A DNA stretch of 64,000 nt from Prolixibacteraceae bacterium UBA6029. GTDB lineage: Bacteria > Bacteroidota > Bacteroidia > Bacteroidales > Prolixibacteraceae. Shown here piece after piece: positions 32,809 to 42,317 of the stretch. The position numbers were made by a program, and so were the translations under genes. The stretch is from positions 124,001 through 188,000 of the forward strand of contig DIZL01000005.1 in the NCBI GenBank assembly GCA_002429385.1. The letters run 5' to 3'. Position 1 is the stretch's first letter; the number at the start of each line of letters is the position of its first letter. The notes under the pieces are model-generated. The model made no database searches, was not told the DNA's origin, and was given only the letters and a program-made list of their open reading frames with translations.

Positions 32809-33759
32809 CTATTTACTCTTTATCTTTATCAGCCTGATGGGTAATGTGGCAGGCAGCATACCCATTTTTAATATGATTCGCTGACCGGCATCACCAGCAA
32901 CAAATGAGGTGAAACCGGTTCCAAGTCCTGCAAAAGTCTCCCGGTTTATGGTATAAACATCCCTGATAAACGGGTATTGTTTATTGGCAATATAGGCCGG
33001 ATGCGGCGAATAGTATTCCGTTCCGTCTGAATCATATTCCGAAGTTACTGAAACTACTTTAATTTTACTAAGAAATGAGTGACTAATTGAGTCTCGCGGA
33101 TCACTTATCCAGTTTACACTGATAATTCCAATCGCTTCAGGATGTTTTTCCACAAAGCTGACCACTTCTGAATTCTTTTTTACCGAATAGCAATACTTTG
33201 GCAACGAACCGGTAATCCCGAATTTCTCTGTAATTGTGTACACATTGTTGGAGCCCGCGTTATCGAATACCACTTTAAGATCATTCAGCTTTGAATGAGG
33301 ATTGATTTGTTTCCAACCAGGGGTCTTGCCCATGAAAATATCTCTCACCGAGTTATACCTGATTAAAGTATCGGGGTTCGATTTATTGACAATAAAAGCA
33401 ACTGCATCATAGGCAATCTTCGTGGTTCGCGGTATGAATGATTTCCCTTTGAGATAGGCTTCCTGATTGTCGTTTAGTTTGCGGCTGGTAATAATGACCT
33501 TCACCGAGTCGTCCAGAAATAATTTCACGATGCTGTCGCCAGGCAAATAAAGTGGGGTGATTTGTGCATCCTTATACGTCGACTGGAAGGTATACAATTC
33601 AGCATCAGCCAGAAGCTGATACGATTCATCGACGGCGATCTTAATCTTTCCCCGTGTAGGGGTTTCGTCGGTAAACTTTTTGGCGGTCATGTGGCATGAA
33701 GTAAATAAAACAATTGCCCCCATTAACACCGTGCCGGTTATTGATTTTAAATGGTTCAT
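32809..33759 (-). CDS. PstS-like substrate-binding lipoprotein
   Basis: A 316-residue lipoprotein (lipobox LFTSC, Cys22) of the PBP-like/PstS fold. Key patterns are GKIKIAVDESYQLLADAEL at the start, AVAFIVNKSNPDTL, TPGWKQINP and FDNAGSNNVYTI in the middle, and a C-terminal TGFTSFVAGDAGQRIILKMG. The fold resembles phosphate-binding proteins, but no ABC permease genes are present; the neighbours are TonB motor genes. The ligand might be phosphate or something else. Its start overlaps the small upstream gene by four bases. Confidence 0.88.
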   Translation of the reverse strand: MNHLKSITGTVLMGAIVLFTSCHMTAKKFTDETPTRGKIKIAVDESYQLLADAELYTFQSTYKDAQITPLYLPGDSIVKLFLDDSVKVIITSRKLNDNQEAYLKGKSFIPRTTKIAYDAVAFIVNKSNPDTLIRYNSVRDIFMGKTPGWKQINPHSKLNDLKVVFDNAGSNNVYTITEKFGITGSLPKYCYSVKKNSEVVSFVEKHPEAIGIISVNWISDPRDSISHSFLSKIKVVSVTSEYDSDGTEYYSPHPAYIANKQYPFIRDVYTINRETFAGLGTGFTSFVAGDAGQRIILKMGMLPATLPIRLIKIKSK

Positions 33760-33989
33760 TGATTATCCTCCTTCTGATTATCCTCTTTATTCCTGTATTT
33801 CTGTATAATGCTTACTGACCGGTATATTCCGTATGCAATGATTACCAGAGCAAAAATCGTGCTAAAGTGTCTTGGCATATGGCTTGCCGTTGGTGATAAT
33901 AAAATATAAAATCCCAGAATAATGATCAGGAGTACCTTCAATATTCCAAGAGTCAACTTCCCCCATGCTAAATAATCTTTTTTTACCAT
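33756..33989 (-). CDS. Small two-helix membrane protein, first gene of the TonB operon
   Basis: A 77-residue protein with two hydrophobic segments (about 13-33 and 44-61) and a charged C-terminal tail ending in NKEDNQKEDNQ. It overlaps the PstS-like gene by four bases, so it is very probably translated. I do not recognise a family with confidence; the size and position suggest a small inner-membrane accessory of the TonB/ExbBD locus. Confidence 0.7.
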   Translation of the reverse strand: MVKKDYLAWGKLTLGILKVLLIIILGFYILLSPTASHMPRHFSTIFALVIIAYGIYRSVSIIQKYRNKEDNQKEDNQ

Positions 33990-34384
33990 TTAGTCTCTTG
34001 TGCCTCCAATCCCGGCAGTGAAATACGCGATAATTTTTATGAGGGCATAAAACTATTAAAATAATTCAAACAAAAAGATGAATTATCACAAATGTTAGAA
34101 TTATTTCAATCCTGACCGCTAAAAAATATACTCATATCGAGCCATTTAATTTGATAAACGACCCTGGCTTTCTGACGGCTGAATTTGCCAATCCGACGGT
34201 TCCGTAAGGGTGCGTGACGATGCGGAAACGTAAAAATGTCATGCTTCGGTATCGGCTTCGACGGCAAACAATAAGGTCAGGAATTTGTTCAAAAACGCAA
34301 TTTGTATTTATGGCCTTTTGGCTATCGCCGTAAGGATCTGATTTATCCGAAACTTTTGGAAAGCTTCAACGAATGAAGCGCTGA
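33990..34384. other. Intergenic stretch upstream of the TonB operon
   Basis: The part next to 33990 should carry the operon promoter, but no convincing TAnnTTTG box with spacing was found. The segment 34130-34384 has no supported gene. A minus-strand open frame of about 37 codons around 34130-34240 (MTFLRFRIVTHPYGTVGLAN...) has no recognised homology. Confidence 0.3.
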
Positions 34385-34558
34385 ACAGGAAGATTGGAAT
34401 CTGCCGAACCGGGAACGGACAGGGATCGCGATATGAACCCTCTTTTGTTTAAGTATGTTTTGAGTATGGTTTCTGTAAGGTTTCTGTATGTTGACTTACA
34501 AAAAACATACCCGGAATAAACTTTAACTATGCAAATATAGAAAGGCGTTTGGCAAGGG
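34385..34558 (+). repeat. Dispersed element, family 2 copy D, with four tandem 11-bp units
   Basis: This is the second copy of the element at 17831-18005, in the same orientation. The same four 11-bp units run at 34453-34496, identical to copy C across the array. The flanks GGGATCGCGATATGAACCCT and GAAAGGCGTTTGGCA are also kept, while the outermost bases have diverged. The minus-strand -7-like box here is TATATTTG (34532-34539), differing from copy C only in the two free positions. Confidence 0.85.
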
Positions 34559-34754
34559 TTTATAAGGAGATAGTTAAACAGGTATAGTCTGCTTTCATTT
34601 CTTTTAAAAGTGGAGTGTTTAGAATTGCCCTTACGCAATTGAAGCCAAAGAATTAAGATTTGGTGCCATTTACAATTCAGTTATAAAAACAGGGGAGTCT
34701 CAAGTATAAGGCGGTAGTAGGAAATCAGGCTGAACGGTATGTGGGATCAAAAAG

Positions 34755-34788
34755 AAAGGCCGTCTCAAAATGAATTGAGACGGCCTTT
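34755..34788 (-). terminator. Terminator of the SusC operon
   Basis: A 14-bp stem (AAAGGCCGTCTCAA / TTGAGACGGCCTTT) with a 6-base loop lies 58 bases past the last stop (34846) in the minus-strand direction, followed by TCTTTTTGATCC. Confidence 0.75.
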
Positions 34789-34845
34789 ATGGATTAAATG
34801 AATTGAATTAACTGATTAATCAGGTTATTTCTTCATTCGGGATTC

Positions 34846-35832
34846 CTATTTTTTAGTATACGTATGAACACCCTGTTCAGCAATTTTGGTACCTGACCAG
34901 ATAGTATAAGTACCAGTCATTGTGCCTGTTTTAAGATCAATGATGCCGGATTCAATTCCTGAATAACCCTGGGTCCATGTAGTGAGAGGCATTGAATAGG
35001 TCAAATTGACTAAATCGATTGTGAACACTGCAACCCAGCCTGAATTCCAGTAGTTATCAGTTGTCACTGAAGAAGCGGTGCCCAGTGTAAAGGCTACATC
35101 ATAAGTATATGCTTCAGCAGGTTCATCAGCAGTGTAACTACCGGTAAATACGGATAGTGGATCGAGTGATTTTGCGCCTGTTGTAAATGAACCTACAGCA
35201 CTGGTTGAAGAAGCGCCATGAGAATCATTAGCAACTACTTTCCAATAATAGGTAGTAGTTGGAAGCATTGCAGGAGAATAGGTGGAATCAGCAACAGCTG
35301 ATTTTGCAAGTCCAGGGGTGTTGGTAGTACCTAAATAAACATCATAGGTCATAGGATCACCTTCAGGATCGGTTACCGACCATGTTAATGCACCGACTAC
35401 AGAGAAACCTACCGCATTGGCTGCAGGAGTTTTAAGTTTGGGTACACTAGGTGGGTTATTGAGGAAAAAACTCCAGGTTGGACTGGTTGAAACCATACCG
35501 TTTGCATCTTTTGTAGACACATACCAGAAGTATTCACCACCTGCATTGGCCGTAAAAGTATAAGCATTGGTAGTTAAACCGGCTTTTACCAAACCTGGCT
35601 TATCGCTTGTTCCGACATAGATATCCCAGGTCGTTGTAGCTTTGCCTTCCCATTTCAAATTATAGCTTGTACCTGACATTTGGATAACCCCAGCAGCAGC
35701 AGGTGTAGGATTTGCAGGAACAGCAGCCGAAAAAACGAGAATTGGTGTATTCTCCACTTTCGTACAACTTTGCATTGTAAATAAGCCGGATAAGACAAGC
35801 AGCATTACTAAAATTATATTTTTTCTTTTCAT
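34846..35832 (-). CDS. SusE-position lipoprotein with FN3-like domains
   Basis: A 328-residue lipoprotein if started at MKRKN; the longer frame adds eight residues (MFFYKKIH) with no support. The lipobox is TMQSC. Two FN3-like domains at about 38-130 and 130-225 contain TTWDIYVGTSDKPGLVK and YDVYLGTTNTPGLAKS, followed by TTYYWKVVANDSHGASS. A C-terminal beta-rich domain of about 100 residues ends in HTYTKK. It is the last gene of the SusCD operon, in the position of SusE/SusF-type surface glycan-binding proteins. Ligand binding is inferred. Confidence 0.82.
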   Translation of the reverse strand: MKRKNIILVMLLVLSGLFTMQSCTKVENTPILVFSAAVPANPTPAAAGVIQMSGTSYNLKWEGKATTTWDIYVGTSDKPGLVKAGLTTNAYTFTANAGGEYFWYVSTKDANGMVSTSPTWSFFLNNPPSVPKLKTPAANAVGFSVVGALTWSVTDPEGDPMTYDVYLGTTNTPGLAKSAVADSTYSPAMLPTTTYYWKVVANDSHGASSTSAVGSFTTGAKSLDPLSVFTGSYTADEPAEAYTYDVAFTLGTASSVTTDNYWNSGWVAVFTIDLVNLTYSMPLTTWTQGYSGIESGIIDLKTGTMTGTYTIWSGTKIAEQGVHTYTKK

Positions 35833-35943
35833 ATGTATTTTTTTATAAAAGAACATTTAATTTATTTTATCAGACCCAGATAAAAATAAGAATAATAAAT
35901 CTGTTTTTCAACTGAACCTGATAACATATAAAATCAAATAGAT

Positions 35944-36876
35944 TTATTGGCGCTGTAAAACTTCATACATGATACGATTACCTGCGGAGCTAGTGTAATA
36001 GCAATTCAGTACAAAAGTCTTGGTTACAGGATTGTAATAGTTAATGATTTTATTGGCAGGTGCCAGGGTAGCATCTCCGGTCCAAGTGGCCCACATACCA
36101 CCCACTGAATTACCGGTAGCAGGGTCAAAAGGAGTAGCATTAACCATGAAACAGGTAACACCATCTACAACCACTGTATTTGTAGTCACCTCGATCGAAA
36201 TACTATATGCAGTATAGTTTCCAAATCCAACTTTGCTTACAGTCTTACAATCAACAGTATTTAGGGTTTCAATCGTATTGGCAGCAACAAATTCAGTTGG
36301 ATTGCCAGGGCGGATACGATAGCCTTCAACCATTAGATAATCTCCTGCATAAGGATTTGCTATCGGTAACGACAACAAATAGGATTTCATGTTTCCGGCG
36401 ATTGTAACATCTTTTCCTGAAGCTGTTTTAGCTGACATGATGGAGATGGCTGTCATAAAATTATCACAGGCATTCAAGGCATCAGCGCCCCATACTTTAG
36501 CTTTGGCAGTTGCATTACGGGTTCCTTTTGGAATCACTATGGTTGTGGTCAGAACCTCCACGTTAGGAAACGTCTTAAAGCTCGTCTTTGGGTGATCCGT
36601 ATTGTACTGGGTAACAGAAGCTGGATCAACAGCAAGGGTAAGAGTGATATCCTCGGTTGGAAGAGCATCGGTAGCGATGTTCACCAGGAATGAGAAGTTT
36701 ACGTCACCTGCAACCGGCTGAAGAGCCAACTGTTGCAAAGTATAGCTGGGGACGGTAGCATACATTTTACCGGCCACTCCATCCACCCAGTAATCGCCAA
36801 CTTTATCTTTCAGGCAGGAAGCTAGCAGAAATACTACGGTTAAAGATGAGACCAACAAGATTATTTTATTTTTCAT
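35944..36876 (-). CDS. DUF1735-like surface lipoprotein
   Basis: A 310-residue lipoprotein (lipobox LLASC, Cys21). The N-terminal half has the pattern of DUF1735/BT_3987-like domains: VNIATDALPTEDITLTLAVD, a TVVIPKGT-like step (TIVIPKGTRNATAKAKVW), and an ISIMSA..ASG end. The C-terminal half is a beta-rich domain with GYRIRPGNP. It lies between susD and the FN3 lipoprotein on the same strand. Proteins of this kind usually sit on the cell surface with SusCD and bind glycans or other nutrients. Confidence 0.8.
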   Translation of the reverse strand: MKNKIILLVSSLTVVFLLASCLKDKVGDYWVDGVAGKMYATVPSYTLQQLALQPVAGDVNFSFLVNIATDALPTEDITLTLAVDPASVTQYNTDHPKTSFKTFPNVEVLTTTIVIPKGTRNATAKAKVWGADALNACDNFMTAISIMSAKTASGKDVTIAGNMKSYLLSLPIANPYAGDYLMVEGYRIRPGNPTEFVAANTIETLNTVDCKTVSKVGFGNYTAYSISIEVTTNTVVVDGVTCFMVNATPFDPATGNSVGGMWATWTGDATLAPANKIINYYNPVTKTFVLNCYYTSSAGNRIMYEVLQRQ

Positions 36877-36909
36877 ACTCTATATGTTTTAATAGTAATG
36901 AATAGTTTA

Positions 36910-38421
36910 TTAACGGTTTTGCCAGAAAATTTTAGACGTAAAGGCATCAATAGCGCCCACTGCAACCACGTTGACGTTGTTGTCGGAAAGCTCACGTTGT
37001 GGATAAAGTAAACGAACAGGAGGAGTATCATTTGCTTTGTCAGTTTGTTCACTGAAGTGCAGTCCAAGAGGATATCCCGTTCTTCTGTAGTCAGTCCAGA
37101 TTTCAACCGGTGAAACACCGTTCAGGGCAACCCATTTTTGGGTCAGGATCAAGCCCACTTTATCATTTGCAAGATCATAATTCGTTGCATTGGTATTTTG
37201 AGCCAAATAGATTGATGCATCGCCTGCTGTAAATCCCATCTTAATAAATGACGCTGTAACGGCAGAATTGTATAATGCTTTTGCGTCACCTGTAATATAA
37301 CCTCTAACTACAGCTTCTGACTGGATAAACAAACTTTCGAAGTCTGTCATAACCGGAGCATCCATTGTTGGTGTTCCAATCAAATAACCAGGATCACCTT
37401 TTGAATAACCCAATTTTGAAGTCTGACCAGCAAGAAGCGGCGTATGAGTTACCACATCCTGTCCCATGTAATTGCCTGCATAACTGGTTCCACTGTATGG
37501 AAGGAAGAAATGGGCAAGGCGTGGATCTTTATTGGTAACCATAAAATCAACGGCGTCTTTACCTGCATAATAGTAAGCAGTGGCATCACTCTGTGGAGAA
37601 GCATCCGCTTTAAAAAATACTTCATAGAAAGGATTCATTTTAGTATCAGATACCACAAATCCCGGATTAACCATCCCACTTTCGCCGGCTCCAAGGAAGC
37701 CTACAGAAGAAGTAGTGGCAAGGGCAGTCTTGATATAAGCATCACGACCTGCCATTCCTGACTGATGCAACAACATTCTTAGTTTAAGGGTATTTGCAAA
37801 TTTGGCCCAAAGACCCATATTGCCTTTAAACATGACATCACTGGAAGCAGGAATTACGGTAGCATCAACAGGTAAACCCTGAATTAATTTGATTGCAGCA
37901 TCCAGTTTAAGAACTAAATCTTCATAAATGGCTTTCTGATCATCATATTTAGGTGCCAGATTTCCTGTGGTGGCATTGAAAGCTTCGGTATAAGGTACAT
38001 TTCCCCAGCAATCAACCAGGTTCTGCATGATGTATGCCTTCATGATCATGGCTATGGCCTTGTAATTTGCATCTTTTGGATCGGTTGCAGTATTTTCGAT
38101 TACTGTTAAATTCTGACCGTAAGTGTACAGATATGAAAATGAATTCTGATAGCTGCTGTTCAGTAATTTGTACTGATTCAGAACGACCGGTTGTGAATAG
38201 CCGCTGCTGACCGACCAAATTCCGTACCAAAGATAAACAAATTCAAAATTTCTTGGATTGTCCATTACTTTAACCACATTGGTCAAAGCAGCAGGCAAAA
38301 GAAGTGCCGGTGGAACAGCAGAGGCACTGTTCGGGTTCACCTCGTCCACAGCGAGAAATTTGGTACAGGAGCTTCCTATAAGTACCAATGCAAGTAACAG
38401 GGTTAATATTTTCTTATTCAT
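36910..38421 (-). CDS. susD: SusD/RagB-family nutrient-binding lipoprotein
   Basis: A 503-residue outer-membrane lipoprotein (lipobox IGSSC). It belongs to the SusD-like_2 group: a helical TPR-like N-terminal half with LAVDEVNPNSASAVPPALLL, NLVDCWGNVPYTEAFNA near residue 135, and KFANTLKLRMLLH near 210. The typical C-terminal end contains NGVSPVEIWTDYRRTGYPLG. SusD caps the SusC channel and binds substrate. The gene follows susC with a 19-base gap, so the two form a pair. The substrate is unknown; no carbohydrate-active enzymes are encoded nearby. Confidence 0.93.
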   Translation of the reverse strand: MNKKILTLLLALVLIGSSCTKFLAVDEVNPNSASAVPPALLLPAALTNVVKVMDNPRNFEFVYLWYGIWSVSSGYSQPVVLNQYKLLNSSYQNSFSYLYTYGQNLTVIENTATDPKDANYKAIAMIMKAYIMQNLVDCWGNVPYTEAFNATTGNLAPKYDDQKAIYEDLVLKLDAAIKLIQGLPVDATVIPASSDVMFKGNMGLWAKFANTLKLRMLLHQSGMAGRDAYIKTALATTSSVGFLGAGESGMVNPGFVVSDTKMNPFYEVFFKADASPQSDATAYYYAGKDAVDFMVTNKDPRLAHFFLPYSGTSYAGNYMGQDVVTHTPLLAGQTSKLGYSKGDPGYLIGTPTMDAPVMTDFESLFIQSEAVVRGYITGDAKALYNSAVTASFIKMGFTAGDASIYLAQNTNATNYDLANDKVGLILTQKWVALNGVSPVEIWTDYRRTGYPLGLHFSEQTDKANDTPPVRLLYPQRELSDNNVNVVAVGAIDAFTSKIFWQNR

Positions 38422-38440
38422 CGTATTTCTTTTTAAAATT

Positions 38441-41400
38441 TTAGAAAGTTAATTTAACACTGAACCCAAATAGTCTGGTTGGAGGTGTCTGATAAGTATC
38501 AGTATAACCAACAGCATTACTTGTAGCTGAAGAGTTGTTAAACTCAGGGTCAGTCCAAACGTTAGTTTTAGGACGCAGCATCAGCAGGTTTCTTCCTACA
38601 AGACCAACTTCTGCATTTTTGATCACCTTGCCGCCAAATAATTTTTGCACGGGAACCGTATAAGTCAAGGCTACTTCTCTTAATTTCCAGAAAGCAGCGC
38701 TGGTCAGATAACCTCTTTGTGTATTGGCATAATCTGAATTCACCCAGAATGCACGTCCTGCATTGGCAACCAATGCGGTTGTGTTAGGTGTATAAACGCC
38801 GGGAGAGGTTTCGATAACTGATCCCGGAATGATAAACGACTGACGTCCGTTAAGAGCCGAGTGTTCAGAAATACCGGTAAAGTCAATACCGCCACCTGCT
38901 GAACCACCACCTACTGCATTATAAATTACGTTACCACCACGATATTCAGCAACGGCTGATAATCTGAATGCTTTGTAATTCAAATCAGTAGAAATTCCAA
39001 GGATATGGTTTGGATTACCATGTCCCATCTGGGTAATGGCTGTTTGCTTTGTTGGAAGTCCTGTGATTTTGTCAACGATGATGTGACCTTCAGGATCTCT
39101 CTGCACGTCAGTTACCTTAATGTTAGGAAATTCCTGTCCAACAGTTGCATAAGCAACGGATGTGGCGCCGTTTCCGGAAACAGATACATCGAGTGGAATT
39201 GGAATTTCATCTATCCCAGGTAGGATAGAAATTACTTTGGAACGGGTATAGGAGTAATTAATCCCACCATTCCAGGTAACATTACCAATAGAAAGTATAG
39301 GTGAAAATTTCAGATCAAGTTCAATACCCTGGTTCTGTAATTCACCCGCATTAATCAAAGCTGTTAAGAAGCCAGTTGATGCTGAGATTTCGGCAGGAAT
39401 GGTCTGATCCTTAGTGTTTGTCTGGTAAACGTTTGCTTCAAAATGAATTTTATTCTTCATAAAACTCATTTCACTACCAATTTCAATTTCGGTTGTTTTT
39501 TCAGGTTTCAGTAAAGGGTTGCTCAACTGAGTCGACAAAGCGAAACCTGATGTCCCGCCGTAAGGAAATCCTGCAGCTGAAGGATAAGATGGAAGGGTTC
39601 CATAATATTGATTCGTAGCAAGGTCGTTCAAAGCAATTTGACCGGTCTGTGACCAGCCACCTCTAACCTTCAGGAATGAAAGAACAGGATTGCTGACGAT
39701 CGTTGGAAACATATCTGAAAGGATCAGGCTGACGTCAGCTGAAGGATAGAAGAAAGAACGGTTTGCTTTGGTCAACCTTGAATCCCAGTCGTTACGACCA
39801 GACATATGAAGGAAAGCATATCCTTTGTAACCTAAAGTAGCATCGGCAAAAACACCCAATGAATTGCGGTCTTGTGTAGATTGAGTTACCTGAGGTTCTC
39901 CCGTGCGATTGCTGACATTGTATAAGCCTGGAATAACTAGTCCGCCGGCATATTCATACTGAGATTCGTATTTCGAACTGTATACCGATGTTCCAAGGAT
40001 TCCTTTTAAGGAGAAGATGCCAAAATTATGGTCCATTGAAGCAAGGAAGTCATTGGTCAGAATGGTGGTTTGCCTCATTTGGTCACTGGAATTACCTGCA
40101 TAATGGGTAGATGTTGCAGCTGTACTACCTGCACCCCATGGGTCAGATCCGCTATAAGCGCTAAAATTGGCTTCGTCAACGTAATTGTGGTTCACGATTG
40201 AATTGAACACCAAACCGGTACGGTCTGAAAATTCAAGCCATTTTAAAGGTTTCAGCGACAAGTTCACAGATCCAAGAACGTCGTTACGAAGTTGATTATT
40301 TCTTGCGTGTGCCAATTGCCAGTAAGGATTTGGATAATAAGCATTGTAATAACCATCCAGAGTTGCAAAAGGATTGTTATTAATATCCTTGTATTGGGTA
40401 ATTGGTACTTCCGGAGGTGTATTCAGAATATTCCAGTAAACAGGACGTCCCTGGTTGAAGTCACCACCCGAAGTACTTGTCTTGGTTTGGGTGAAACTGA
40501 TTGTATAATCAGTAGAGAAGATTCCGTATTTCTTAGAGGCTGCCATACGTGCGCCGGTTCTGCGGTTGATGTCATCAGGAGTTATACCGGTAGTATTCAC
40601 ATCCTGAGCAGAAAGATAGAAGCTGCCGTTATCGTCGCCACTGCTTACAGAAATGTCATTCTGGGTGGTTGCGCCGGTATTGAAGAAAGCCTTTTTTTGA
40701 TTTTTAATGGCGCTGTAAGGAATAGTCTGATAAGAACCATCGATCAGTTTACCACCCAGTATTACCTGCTGTCCGTTGAATTCAGGACCGTAAGTTTGGT
40801 TTTCGAAAGAGGTGTGAGGATCGGTGTTACGGTCCGGTCCAATCCAGAAGGTGTAGTTCGGGTCATATGGGGGTGATGTTTCGCTTGATCCAGCACCGAA
40901 ACGGGTTTGCATATTCGGCATGTAAGAGACTTGTTCAAAGGTAGTGATGTTACTAATCTTTACTGTCAGTTTACCCTTGTCTCCTTTTTTTGTAGTCACA
41001 ATCAATACTCCGTTGGATGCATCATTACCATACAATGCAGCTGCAGAAGCACCTTTCAATACGTTAACGCTTTCAATGTCATTAGGGTTGATTGAATTCA
41101 GGAAGGTAGCGCTTACAGGCACACCGTCCAGAACAACTAAAGCCTCGTTACTGGCCAGGAAGTGACGGTTACCGCGAAGGGTAATCTTAGTATCAGGATT
41201 CACACCATTATTAACGGTGTTAATCTGAAGACCGGATACCTTTGCTTCGATACCGTTCATCACATTGGCAGATCCACCTTGTGTCAATTCCTGGTTATCT
41301 ACTTTGGCTGTTGCAACTCCCATTTCCTTTGGCTTTCTCTTGATTCCAAAGGCAGTAACAACTACTTCATCAACCGAAGTTCTTTCGGCGGACATCTTTA

Positions 41401-41677
41401 CATTAATAGTTGACTGATTGTTGACAGCAACCTCCTGGGCTGTCATGCCCACAAAGGTAAATAACAGTGTTTTGGCATCTTGTGGGACTTTTAATCTGAA
41501 CATACCATCCATATCGGTGATAGTTCCCAATGTCGTCCCTTTCACAGACACAGCAACCCCAGGGATACCACCTCCATCGTCGGATGAGGTTACTCTCCCT
41601 GTGATCTCCTTGGTTTGAGCCAAAAGGACGTTCAAACCAATTGCAAAAAATGCAAGTAATAACACGATTTTTTTCAT
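38441..41677 (-). CDS. susC: SusC/RagA-family TonB-linked outer-membrane transporter
   Basis: A 1078-residue transporter. It has signal peptide MKKIVLLLAFFAIGLNVLLA and an N-terminal CarboxypepD_reg-like domain (TGRVTSSDDGGGIPGVAVSV). The TonB box region VDEVVVTAFGIKRKPKEMG follows, then a plug domain with VNVLKGASAAALYGNDASNG and a 22-strand barrel ending in LFGFSVKLTF. It is the first gene of a four-gene minus-strand operon. It takes its energy from TonB; the TonB/ExbBD operon some 10 kb away is one possible partner. The imported compound cannot be deduced. Confidence 0.95.
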   Translation of the reverse strand: MKKIVLLLAFFAIGLNVLLAQTKEITGRVTSSDDGGGIPGVAVSVKGTTLGTITDMDGMFRLKVPQDAKTLLFTFVGMTAQEVAVNNQSTINVKMSAERTSVDEVVVTAFGIKRKPKEMGVATAKVDNQELTQGGSANVMNGIEAKVSGLQINTVNNGVNPDTKITLRGNRHFLASNEALVVLDGVPVSATFLNSINPNDIESVNVLKGASAAALYGNDASNGVLIVTTKKGDKGKLTVKISNITTFEQVSYMPNMQTRFGAGSSETSPPYDPNYTFWIGPDRNTDPHTSFENQTYGPEFNGQQVILGGKLIDGSYQTIPYSAIKNQKKAFFNTGATTQNDISVSSGDDNGSFYLSAQDVNTTGITPDDINRRTGARMAASKKYGIFSTDYTISFTQTKTSTSGGDFNQGRPVYWNILNTPPEVPITQYKDINNNPFATLDGYYNAYYPNPYWQLAHARNNQLRNDVLGSVNLSLKPLKWLEFSDRTGLVFNSIVNHNYVDEANFSAYSGSDPWGAGSTAATSTHYAGNSSDQMRQTTILTNDFLASMDHNFGIFSLKGILGTSVYSSKYESQYEYAGGLVIPGLYNVSNRTGEPQVTQSTQDRNSLGVFADATLGYKGYAFLHMSGRNDWDSRLTKANRSFFYPSADVSLILSDMFPTIVSNPVLSFLKVRGGWSQTGQIALNDLATNQYYGTLPSYPSAAGFPYGGTSGFALSTQLSNPLLKPEKTTEIEIGSEMSFMKNKIHFEANVYQTNTKDQTIPAEISASTGFLTALINAGELQNQGIELDLKFSPILSIGNVTWNGGINYSYTRSKVISILPGIDEIPIPLDVSVSGNGATSVAYATVGQEFPNIKVTDVQRDPEGHIIVDKITGLPTKQTAITQMGHGNPNHILGISTDLNYKAFRLSAVAEYRGGNVIYNAVGGGSAGGGIDFTGISEHSALNGRQSFIIPGSVIETSPGVYTPNTTALVANAGRAFWVNSDYANTQRGYLTSAAFWKLREVALTYTVPVQKLFGGKVIKNAEVGLVGRNLLMLRPKTNVWTDPEFNNSSATSNAVGYTDTYQTPPTRLFGFSVKLTF

Positions 41678-42317
41678 AGAGAATTATTTTAAATTAAACA
41701 GCTACAATTAAAAATATTTTGTCATCAAAATAAAAGATTCCTGGTTGTCTTAAAATACAGGATTTCCTATTCGATTTCGATTCATGGATGTGAATATATA
41801 AGTCACAATTCAAAATCGACGCTAAATGTAAAAAATTGTTAATTCAGTTCCCACATATAAATCAAATTATTTGATGATTCATATGAAAAATTTCAAAAAA
41901 TGGGTGATTAATGCCTTACCTCATGCAAATCAGATCCAAATCTGACGGACTTCAGGGTAAATGAAAATACAATAGGTAAATCTACACAATACTCTCTTTT
42001 TAGTCCTTGAACTGGCAAATCTGATTCCCCACAAATCAAATTCGACCGGAAATATTGATAGATTTTTTAAAGACCCCCTTTTCAAAACCCATATCCTGAG
42101 AAAATTTGGATAATAATTCGACACACAAATTTAGAAAAATGTGGATATGAAGGTTAACATGTTTTTAAAAATAAGGACACATTTTAACATTGTTAACAAA
42201 TATTAATACATCCAGATGTTTGCATTTGTATCATCATCCAGGTGTAAAATAAAGAATATTAGTTGATTGATGGTGTGAGTTGAATCTTTGGTCGGGCTTA
42301 TTAAGAACTGGTCTAAA
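41678..42317. other. AT-rich intergenic stretch upstream of susC
   Basis: A 640-base gap between susC and the YjjG-like gene, both on the minus strand. It must hold the susC promoter. A minus-strand TAAATTTG (CAAATTTA at 42126-42133) fits the -7 consensus but is 450 bases from the susC start. No small gene, RNA or repeat could be supported. Confidence 0.3.
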
